DNA from: JBHIFB01 sp046760905
GTDB taxonomy: Bacteria > Gemmatimonadota > CAZMKB01
Direction of reading: 5' to 3'
Assembly (NCBI GenBank): GCA_046760905.1
Contig: JBHIFB010000145.1
Coordinates: forward strand, 1 to 7,295
DNA length: 7,295 nucleotides
The notes under the pieces were generated by a model, which worked only from the letters and a program-made list of their open reading frames with translations, searched no databases and was not told the origin of the DNA. This document shows positions 1 through 5,265 of this stretch, piece by piece. The translations under genes were made by a program, and so were the position numbers. Positions within the stretch are counted from its first letter, which is position 1; the number at the start of each line of letters is the position of its first letter.

Positions 1-81
1 AACTGAACTCTAACTTCCATCCATTTGAACAGTTACAGAAAGAAATTTCAAATTTATGGTGAAACTCCACATATGGTAATC

Positions 82-110
82 TTGACAACTCCTGCAGATT
101 TCTATATATT
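82..110 (+). promoter_or_regulatory. Sigma70-type promoter for the wHTH-nucleotidyltransferase operon
   Basis: A perfect -35 hexamer TTGACA lies at 82-87. A -10 hexamer TATATT lies at 105-110, with a 17-nt spacer, which is the optimal geometry for a housekeeping sigma factor. The surrounding DNA is strongly AT-rich. The predicted start of transcription is near 117, which leaves a leader of about 70 nt before the GTG start at 188. No other good promoter is visible upstream of this operon, so this is the likely driver of both genes. The match is seen in the sequence; activity is inferred. Confidence 0.7.
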
Positions 111-130
111 ATTTTATAAACAATAATTTA

Positions 131-142
131 GGTCATATGACC
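131..142. promoter_or_regulatory. Perfect 12-bp palindrome, candidate operator for the wHTH protein
   Basis: GGTCATATGACC is identical to its own reverse complement. It lies about 14 to 25 nt downstream of the predicted transcription start and 46 nt before the GTG start codon of the adjacent DNA-binding protein. A dimeric regulator bound here would block the promoter at 82-110, the usual arrangement for autoregulation in two-gene toxin-antitoxin operons. The central CATATG also occurs alone at 70-75, just upstream of the -35. As RNA it could at most form a 4-bp hairpin with an AUAU loop, so a DNA-binding site is the better reading. The binder is inferred. Confidence 0.45.
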
Positions 143-187
143 AATTATAAGCATTTATGAGTTTTCACAGTAATCGATGAGGTTTCT

Positions 188-517
188 GTGCTCGAACCTT
201 TGCTCGGATCTGAGAAAAAAGAAAAGATACTTCTCTATCTCTACACCCACAGGGATGCATATGCGAGAGAGATTGCGAAGAAGCTCGGCTTCTATGTGAA
301 CACCGTTCAAAACCACCTGCTCAACCTGGAAGAAGGGGGGGTCCTTTACAGCAAACTCAGGGGAAAGGTACGGCTTTTTGGGATCAACCCCAGATATCCT
401 TTTAAAAGAGAACTCGAAGCACTACTTGAAAAAGCACTCACCTTCATACCGGGAGATGAAAGAGAAAAATTTTACACACCGAGGCTAAGACCACGAAGGA
501 CGAAAAAGCCGCTCTAA
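188..517 (+). CDS. Small winged helix-turn-helix DNA-binding protein, putative antitoxin/autoregulator
   Basis: This 109-aa protein is predicted to be cytoplasmic and to bind DNA. The helix-turn-helix spans about residues 25-48 (YAREIAKKLG, then NTVQNHLLNLEE), and the wing about 53-68 (YSKLRGKVRLFGIN). This is an ArsR/MarR-like fold of the kind annotated as winged-helix regulator. Residues 71-90 form a likely helix. The C-terminus (94-109) is a strongly basic tail ending RPRRTKKPL. The GTG start is chosen because GAGG at 179-182 sits 5 nt upstream, an in-frame TGA at 158-160 limits extension, and no in-frame ATG is available. The gene ends one base before the nucleotidyltransferase gene, so the two are co-expressed. 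By analogy with the winged-helix part of AbiEi-type antitoxins it may repress its own promoter and counter its partner, but it has no separate AbiEi-like antitoxin domain. A plain transcription factor is the alternative. The fold is well supported; the antitoxin role is inferred. Confidence 0.85.
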   Translation: MLEPLLGSEKKEKILLYLYTHRDAYAREIAKKLGFYVNTVQNHLLNLEEGGVLYSKLRGKVRLFGINPRYPFKRELEALLEKALTFIPGDEREKFYTPRLRPRRTKKPL

Positions 518-518
518 G

Positions 519-1055
519 ATGGATTTGAAAAACATTTCGCTCAAGAACCTGGCCCTCTATGTCTCCGATCACTTGAGGAAGAATGGCATCGACACAGTGC
601 TCTCCGGTGGAGCCTGTGTCACCATTTACACGGATCAGAAATACCTTTCCTACGATCTCGATTTTGTTCCTGTTTCCTTTGTCGATCGCAGAACACTAAG
701 GAGTGTCCTTGAGGAAATCTGCTTTCGGGAAGAAGGCAGGCATTTCGCGCACGAAGACACTCCATTCTATATCGATTTCATTGCGCCTCCGCTCTCAGTG
801 GGATCGGAGCCTGTAAAGGATATTTCCATCATAGAGGAAGGGGATATGGTTCTCAAGCTCCTCTCGCCAACAGATTGTACCAAAGATCGTCTTGCGGCTT
901 ACTACCATTGGGACGACAGGCAAAGCCTTGAACAGGCAATTCTCGTATGCAAGAATAACGACATCGATCTCAAAGAGATCCAGAGATGGTCAAAAATCGA
1001 AGGAATGAGTGATAAGTATCTTGTGTTCAAAAGACTCTTAGGAGAAAATCGTTGA
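519..1055 (+). CDS. Nucleotidyltransferase-fold protein, AbiEii/MenT-like putative toxin
   Basis: This 178-aa protein has the marks of a minimal polymerase-beta-like nucleotidyltransferase. A Gly-Gly motif, LSGGACV (residues 28-34), is followed by the metal-binding pair SYDLDF with Asp46 and Asp48. A third carboxylate, Asp86, lies in FYIDFI. A later conserved-looking stretch, KDRLAAYYHWDDRQSLEQA (122-140), supplies Lys, Arg and Asp of the kind found in AbiEii-type enzymes. All expected catalytic residues are present, so the enzyme looks active; it would transfer a nucleotide to an unknown target, and tRNA is the known target of MenT toxins. The ATG follows the TAA of the winged-helix gene by one base. 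The nearest purine-rich SD-like sequence (GAAGGA, 495-500) is too distant, so translation probably relies on termination-reinitiation. No signal peptide or membrane segment is seen. A DUF6036-like hypothetical nucleotidyltransferase is the conservative name. The fold is confident; toxin function is inferred from the operon form. Confidence 0.82.
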   Translation: MDLKNISLKNLALYVSDHLRKNGIDTVLSGGACVTIYTDQKYLSYDLDFVPVSFVDRRTLRSVLEEICFREEGRHFAHEDTPFYIDFIAPPLSVGSEPVKDISIIEEGDMVLKLLSPTDCTKDRLAAYYHWDDRQSLEQAILVCKNNDIDLKEIQRWSKIEGMSDKYLVFKRLLGENR

Positions 1056-1082
1056 ATGTCTTTTCGTTACGACTCATAAATC

Positions 1083-1135
1083 TTATTTCCCCCATATCCA
1101 CTAGTCATGACCCGGGGGGAAGTAAATAAGTTTTT
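1083..1135 (+). terminator. Intrinsic terminator of the wHTH-nucleotidyltransferase operon
   Basis: The arms TTATTTCCCCC (1083-1093) and GGGGGAAGTAA (1115-1125) pair over 11 bp with one G-U wobble, across a loop of 21 nt. A run of five T follows at 1131-1135. The wobble is tolerated only in the plus-strand transcript; on the minus strand it becomes a C-A mismatch, and no T run follows. This favours termination of the plus-strand operon that ends at 1055. The large loop and the 5-nt gap before the T run make it a less than ideal terminator. The loop contains the palindrome GTCATGAC (1104-1111). Confidence 0.55.
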
Positions 1136-1175
1136 AAATCGTGTATGTGTAAATAGACGCTCCCCTTATCTCTCA

Positions 1176-2315
1176 TTAGCGGTTGGGGCCCAGGCGGTAT
1201 ATGACTCCCGTTCCCGAATACGGGCCGCGGGTCATGTATATCCAGCCGTCCGGTCCTATCGCGACATCGTTTAGGAATGAGAGCTGAACCACCTCGATCT
1301 CTTCCTCCACAGAGCGGTGATCTACATTTGACAGCACAACTCTTCGGAGGGTGCCCGTGTTCCAGTCCACGAATAGAAGGTCGTTCTCCCATCCCTGTAA
1401 GACATCACCTGTGTAAAAGGTAAGGCCGGTCGGTGCGATGGTTGGAGTATATACGAGTATGGGATCCTCGTAAAGCGGATTGTCACCGAATCCTGTAACG
1501 ATAGGCCAGCCATAGTTAAGGCCGGAAAGGATTATGTTCACCTCATCATCTACGGTCGGCCCGTTCTCGGTGGCGAAGAGCTCACCGGTTATCGGGTGGA
1601 AATCGAAATCAAAGCTGTTCCTGAGTCCCAGGGCGAATATGCGGTCATCGTTTCCCGAACCGGGCTTTCCGTCGTCGTAGAAGGGATTATCCATGGGGAT
1701 GCTGCCATCGGGATTTATCCTGAGAATCTTCCCTCGTGGATCATCAAGTTCCTGGGAATTGTTGGGATTACTGCCGTTGTCTCCAATGGTCACATACAGC
1801 TTCCCATCCGGTCCGAAATGCACGTTTCCGCCGTTGTGGTTGCTCGAGAAGGGAGAGTCATCGGTCACTGCCAGAAGCACGAGCGGATCGGTCCCGAACC
1901 CGCCCACATCCGTATATCTCACAACGCGATTATCAAGAGGCGAGGGATTTGTGTAGAAGAGGTAGACATACCCATTGATATCGTAATCAGGATCGAATTC
2001 TATCCCCAGAAGCCCTCTCTCGCCTGTGCTGTTCACGCTTACTGTGACGAAGGGATCGGGCAGAAGCACGCCGTCCTCTACGATCCTCACGTTGCCTGTA
2101 TTTTTCTCGGTGTAGAAGAGCCTCCCATCAGGCGCAAAAGCCATAGTAACAGGAAACTCCACAGGGGAGAGAAATGTCTCAACCCTATATCGGGGTATCG
2201 CCTCACTGTGAATCCCTGCCCCGGCCTTTTTAACAACCTTGGCATCGAGACAAGAAATCATGAAAGTACTGAATATCACGAAAGAAGCTACTGATTGCGA
2301 TTTGCTCCGCATCAT
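1176..2315 (-). CDS. Glucose/sorbosone dehydrogenase-family beta-propeller, predicted lipoprotein
   Basis: The protein is 379 aa from the ATG at 2315. That start, or the adjacent ATG at 2312, is preferred to the ATG at 2345 because GAGGAGG (2327-2321) lies 5-8 nt upstream of them. It begins with MMRSK, a hydrophobic stretch (about 9-20) and MISC, a lipobox-like end with Cys22, so export and lipid anchoring are likely. Family hallmarks follow in order: GERGLLG (98-104), NHNGGNVHFGPDG (159-171) with His160 at the catalytic-base position, YVTIGD (174-179), DPRGKILRINPDG (192-204), DNPF (209-212), LGLRN with Arg232, ENGP (250-253), LNYGWP (266-271) and GPDGWIY (354-360). The full length fits a six-bladed propeller. 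Soluble family members oxidise sugars with PQQ, but several PQQ ligands appear to be replaced here (see findings), so PQQ-dependent sugar oxidation should not be assumed. It is transcribed alone, divergent from the DUF4177 gene. No PQQ synthesis gene is in view. Confidence 0.88.
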   Translation of the reverse strand: MMRSKSQSVASFVIFSTFMISCLDAKVVKKAGAGIHSEAIPRYRVETFLSPVEFPVTMAFAPDGRLFYTEKNTGNVRIVEDGVLLPDPFVTVSVNSTGERGLLGIEFDPDYDINGYVYLFYTNPSPLDNRVVRYTDVGGFGTDPLVLLAVTDDSPFSSNHNGGNVHFGPDGKLYVTIGDNGSNPNNSQELDDPRGKILRINPDGSIPMDNPFYDDGKPGSGNDDRIFALGLRNSFDFDFHPITGELFATENGPTVDDEVNIILSGLNYGWPIVTGFGDNPLYEDPILVYTPTIAPTGLTFYTGDVLQGWENDLLFVDWNTGTLRRVVLSNVDHRSVEEEIEVVQLSFLNDVAIGPDGWIYMTRGPYSGTGVIYRLGPNR

Positions 2316-2320
2316 GAACA

Positions 2321-2327
2321 CCTCCTC
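2321..2327 (-). promoter_or_regulatory. Shine-Dalgarno site that sets the start of the propeller gene
   Basis: On the minus strand this reads GAGGAGG, an almost full match to the anti-Shine-Dalgarno sequence. It lies 5 nt before the ATG at 2315 and 8 nt before the ATG at 2312. It falls inside the longer open frame that begins at 2345, so the first ten residues of that frame are very probably leader rather than protein. The shortened start also places the signal peptide at the N-terminus, which supports the choice. Confidence 0.8.
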
Positions 2328-2331
2328 ATTC

Positions 2332-2344
2332 TGAAACGGTTTCA
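2332..2344. promoter_or_regulatory. 13-bp perfect dyad, candidate operator upstream of the propeller gene
   Basis: TGAAAC-G-GTTTCA is a perfect inverted repeat with 6-bp arms and a single central base. It sits 4 nt upstream of the Shine-Dalgarno site of the propeller gene. A one-base loop cannot form an RNA hairpin, so a protein-binding DNA site is the natural reading. The TGAAA..TTTCA shape recalls operators of LacI-family sugar regulators, which would suit a sugar-related gene. No regulator is encoded next to it, so this assignment is inference. Confidence 0.4.
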
Positions 2345-2445
2345 TTCAATTCCCGTTATATTGCCTCTATTCAGATGGTTCGACTCGTGGCAATCTGCAT
2401 GTGTCTTTTTAATGATTTCTACGATTCATTTCGTCATATCCAGCC

Positions 2446-2458
2446 TTATTGTCAATAA
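2446..2458. promoter_or_regulatory. Second 13-bp perfect dyad in the divergent intergenic region
   Basis: TTATTG-T-CAATAA is another perfect 6-1-6 inverted repeat, different in sequence from the dyad at 2332-2344. It overlaps the -35-like TTGTCA (2449-2454) of the plus-strand gene and also contains TTGACA on the minus strand (2455-2450). A factor bound here could control either divergent gene. The AT-rich context makes chance occurrence more likely than for the upstream dyad. Confidence 0.3.
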
Positions 2459-2476
2459 TCATTTTGTCATTATTTT
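2449..2476 (+). promoter_or_regulatory. Possible promoter of the DUF4177 gene
   Basis: A -35-like TTGTCA (2449-2454) is followed after 16 nt by TATTTT (2471-2476), in very AT-rich DNA 47 nt before the start codon. A near-copy of the first element and its flank recurs 15 bp downstream (TTGTCAATAAT at 2449-2459, TTGTCATTATT at 2464-2474; 9 of 11 identical). The -10 element is only a moderate match, so the assignment is tentative. Confidence 0.35.
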
Positions 2477-2522
2477 ATTTAATGGAATCTAAAAGGACTC
2501 AAGTTTAAACGAGGAGGCAACC

Positions 2523-2807
2523 ATGCGCGGAATATACTTTCTCGCTATCGCTAGTATCCTGGTTGTGGCAGCGCTGCTTGTGGCAAAGGATAGAGAAGAG
2601 GTTGTGAGATGGGATTACGCCATTGTCGAGATGCCTTACAGCACGGTAACGACCATTGGACCGTATAAGATGGAGAGGGATCCGCTTCTCTATCAGAAGA
2701 AGCTGAACGAGCTCGGAGCAGAGGGGTGGGAGCTCGTGAGTTCTTTCAAGCAGTATGGAGATGGGGCGAGGATCAAGGAATTCTACATTTTCAAAAGGGA
2801 GAGTTAG
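2523..2807 (+). CDS. Membrane-anchored DUF4177 family protein
   Basis: This 94-aa protein has one N-terminal hydrophobic segment (about residues 3-21, IYFLAIASILVVAALLV), with Arg2 before it and charged residues (KDREE) after it. It is therefore a signal anchor or an uncleaved signal peptide. The rest (28-92) fits DUF4177: WDYAIVE (30-36), LNELGAEGWELVS (61-73) and the closing FYIFKR (87-92). In this family the LxxLGxEGWEL helix is the signature; the biochemical function is not known. The ATG has a textbook GAGGAGG at 2511-2517, 5 nt upstream. The gene is monocistronic. It diverges from the propeller gene and converges on gyrA, its stop codon lying 2 nt from that of gyrA. No terminator is seen between them. 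The product probably faces the extracytoplasmic side. Family assignment is confident; role unknown. Confidence 0.85.
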   Translation: MRGIYFLAIASILVVAALLVAKDREEVVRWDYAIVEMPYSTVTTIGPYKMERDPLLYQKKLNELGAEGWELVSSFKQYGDGARIKEFYIFKRES

Positions 2808-2809
2808 TT

Positions 2810-5245
2810 CTAATTATGTTCCTCCTGCATTACCCTGGCCACATCGACCATTCTATCGCCTTCCTCCAGCTGGATGAGCTTCACCCCCTGGGTCGCGCGG
2901 CCTATCACCTTTATATCGGAGACTCTTTGCCTTATTACCATGCCCGACTGTGAGATGAGCATTATCTCATCCTCATCAAGCACCTCCTTGACCGCAACAA
3001 GTCTCCCGGTCCTCTCGGTCACTTTGAGCGTGATGATCCCCTTTCCGGCCCGGTTTGTCACCCGATAATCCTCGATTCTGGTCCTTTTCCCGTAACCCCC
3101 CTCTGTCGCGACCAGAAGCTTGGTGGCCCTCCCGGGAGCAACCATGCTCACCAGCTCATCATTCTTTCTGAGTGTTATGCCCCGGACTCCCCTCGCCGAA
3201 CGTCCCATCTCTCTTATCTGCGATTCAGGGAATCTTATTGCCATTCCATCCTTGGTCGCCAGGATTATGTCCTGGCTTCCATCGGTCAAGACGGCCTCTA
3301 TCAGCTCGTCACCCTCCTCAACTGCCATCGCCTTAATCCCCACCTTCCTCGGGTTGGAGAACTCCCCGAGGCTCGTCTTTTTTATTAAACCTTTTTTTGT
3401 GACCATAGTGATGAAGCGATCTTCTTCGAACCCCCTCACAGGCTGAAATCCGGTGATCGCCTCCCCAGGTCTCAGGTTTATGAGGTTCACTATCGCCTTC
3501 CCCATGGCTGCCCTCCCCGCCTGGGGTATCTCGTGCACTTTCAGCCAGTAACACTGTCCGTTATTGGTGAATACGAGTATGTAGTCATGCGTGGAGGCGA
3601 TGAAGAGATGTTCAACAAAATCAGACTCCCTCGTCCCCATCCCGGTTATTCCTCTGCCGCCTCTCTGCTGTCTCCTGTAGGTTCCAACCGGCAATCTCTT
3701 TATATAACCCGAGCGTGAGATGGTAATCAACATCTCCTCCTCGGCGATGATGTCCTCGAGGCTGAATTCACCCACCTCTGCGATAATTTCAGTGCGCCTC
3801 TCATCGGCATACTTCTTCTTTATCTCGATAAGTTCCTCCTTGAGAAGCGCCATCCTCCTTCTCTTCGACTCGAGAATCCCCTTCAGGTACGATATCGTCT
3901 TCAACAGCTCCTTGTATTCCTCGTCTATCTTCCTCCTCTCCAGGCCTGTGAGCCGTGCAAGCCTCATGTCAAGGATGGCCTGAGCCTGCAAATCCGTCAG
4001 CCTGAAACGCTTCATGAGTTGCGTTTTTGCCGTCTGGGTATCCTTCGCTCTCTTTATGAGCTGCACGATGGCGTCTATGTTCGAAGTCGCCACCTTGAGC
4101 CCTTCCAGGATATGGGCTCTCTTCTCTGCCACACCCAGGTCGTATTCCGTCCTCCGGGTGATGACCCTGTGGCGGTGTTCTATGTAATGACCGAGCACCT
4201 CCTGAAGGTTGAGAATCTTCGGCACCTGGTCTACAAGCGCCAGGTTTATGATGCCGAATGTCTCCTGCATATTCGTCTTTTTGTATAGCTGGTTCATAAT
4301 GACCTGAGGATTGACATCCCGCTTCACATCGATTACGATTCTCATCCCCTCTTTATCCGATTCATCCCTCAAGTCCACGATCCCCTCCACCTTCTTCTCT
4401 CTCACGAGAGCCGCCACCTGCTCTATCAGCTTCGTTTTGTTGACCATGTATGGAATTTCGGTGATGACGATTGACTCCCTTCCATCGGCGCGTGATTCGA
4501 TGTTTGCCCTCGCTCGCAATATGAGCTTCCCCTTCCCGGTCCTGTATGCCTCATCGATCCCGCTTCTTCCGCATATATATGCTCCCGTGGGAAAATCGGG
4601 GCCCTGTATATGCTCCATGAGTTCTTCCACCGTTGAATCTGGATTTTCTATCAAACAGATTAGGCCGTCAACGATCTCTCCAAGGTTGTGGGGAGGCATG
4701 TTCGTCGCCATTCCGACCGCTATCCCTGATGATCCGTTCACTAGAAGATTCGGTAGCTTCGAGGGAAGAACGAGCGGTTCCTTCAGGCTGTCATCGAAAT
4801 TTGGGCCAAAATCAACTGTATCCTTTTCGATGTCGGCTATCATTTCCATAGCCAGGCTGTTGAGCCGCGCTTCGGTGTACCTGTATGCAGCCGGTGAATC
4901 TCCATCTATCGAGCCAAAGTTACCCTGTCCATCCACCAGCGTATAGCGGAGCGAGAAATCCTGGACCATCCGTACGAGGGTATCATACACCGCCGCATCT
5001 CCATGGGGATGGTACTTGGCGAGGACCTCACCCACAACAGATGCGCTCTTTTTATATGGCCTGTTCGGCAGAAGCCCAAGCCCGTTCATAGCAAATAGAA
5101 TCCTTCTGTGCACTGGTTTCAGCCCATCCCTCACATCCGGAAGTGCCCTTCCTACAATCACAGACATCGAGTAATCTATATAGGAATCCCTCATCTCCTC
5201 CTCGATGTAGCGTGGAAGGATTCTTTCCCGCCCTTCAATTGCCAT
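2810..5245 (-). CDS. gyrA: DNA gyrase subunit A
   Basis: GyrA is the breaking-rejoining subunit of gyrase; with GyrB (A2B2) it introduces negative supercoils using ATP. At 811 aa this copy is complete. The winged-helix/tower region opens with YIDYSMSVIVGRALPDVRDG and GLKPVHRRIL. The catalytic tyrosine is Tyr123 in AYRYTEARL, next to Arg122. The quinolone-determining segment KYHPHGDAAVYDTLVRM (77-93) has Ala84 where E. coli has Ser83, and keeps Asp88 for Asp87. A coiled-coil region follows (about 370-490), then a six-bladed C-terminal pinwheel with a GyrA box QQRGGRG at 526-532; the box marks it as gyrase rather than topoisomerase IV. The protein ends QEEHN, without a long acidic tail. Relative to E. 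coli it lacks the insert before LTDLQAQAILDMRL. The start follows gyrB by 20 nt with GGGGAG 5 nt upstream, so both are one operon. Identification is secure. Confidence 0.98.
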   Translation of the reverse strand: MAIEGRERILPRYIEEEMRDSYIDYSMSVIVGRALPDVRDGLKPVHRRILFAMNGLGLLPNRPYKKSASVVGEVLAKYHPHGDAAVYDTLVRMVQDFSLRYTLVDGQGNFGSIDGDSPAAYRYTEARLNSLAMEMIADIEKDTVDFGPNFDDSLKEPLVLPSKLPNLLVNGSSGIAVGMATNMPPHNLGEIVDGLICLIENPDSTVEELMEHIQGPDFPTGAYICGRSGIDEAYRTGKGKLILRARANIESRADGRESIVITEIPYMVNKTKLIEQVAALVREKKVEGIVDLRDESDKEGMRIVIDVKRDVNPQVIMNQLYKKTNMQETFGIINLALVDQVPKILNLQEVLGHYIEHRHRVITRRTEYDLGVAEKRAHILEGLKVATSNIDAIVQLIKRAKDTQTAKTQLMKRFRLTDLQAQAILDMRLARLTGLERRKIDEEYKELLKTISYLKGILESKRRRMALLKEELIEIKKKYADERRTEIIAEVGEFSLEDIIAEEEMLITISRSGYIKRLPVGTYRRQQRGGRGITGMGTRESDFVEHLFIASTHDYILVFTNNGQCYWLKVHEIPQAGRAAMGKAIVNLINLRPGEAITGFQPVRGFEEDRFITMVTKKGLIKKTSLGEFSNPRKVGIKAMAVEEGDELIEAVLTDGSQDIILATKDGMAIRFPESQIREMGRSARGVRGITLRKNDELVSMVAPGRATKLLVATEGGYGKRTRIEDYRVTNRAGKGIITLKVTERTGRLVAVKEVLDEDEIMLISQSGMVIRQRVSDIKVIGRATQGVKLIQLEEGDRMVDVARVMQEEHN

Positions 5246-5265
5246 TGAGTCTCCCCCTCATGTTC

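Noticed and set aside
3..62. Open frame on the plus strand from the window edge to TGA at 60-62, 19 codons, possibly the C-terminus of an upstream gene
   Set aside because: Too short to judge, and no recognisable motif in its 19 residues; equally likely chance reading in AT-rich DNA.
166..190. CACAG (166-170) and CTGTG (186-190) could pair across the ribosome binding site and GTG start of the winged-helix gene
   Set aside because: Only 5 bp with a 15-nt loop and no extension; too weak to claim a regulatory RNA hairpin.
1596..2294. Long plus-strand open frame of 232 codons opposite the propeller gene
   Set aside because: It lies wholly inside a well-supported gene on the other strand, has no convincing ribosome binding site or recognisable domain, and arises from codon bias in the real gene.
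2316..2345. Ten-residue N-terminal extension of the propeller gene starting at 2345
   Set aside because: A strong Shine-Dalgarno sequence lies inside this stretch, and the signal peptide starts at the downstream ATG pair.
2374..2390. GGTTCGACTC at 2377-2386 resembles the T-arm consensus of a tRNA
   Set aside because: The flanking bases do not form the 5-bp T stem (GATGG against CGTGG), no acceptor or anticodon arm is present, and there is no adjacent integrase, so it is neither a tRNA nor a supported attachment site.
2427..2455. TTGACA on the minus strand (2455-2450) as a -35 for the propeller gene
   Set aside because: No acceptable -10 hexamer occurs 16-18 nt downstream (GAAATG or CGAAAT), so a promoter is not supported there.
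4311..4946. Plus-strand open frames of up to 211 codons inside gyrA, and similar ones inside gyrB
   Set aside because: Serine-rich, motif-free translations antisense to conserved gyrase coding sequence; shadows.
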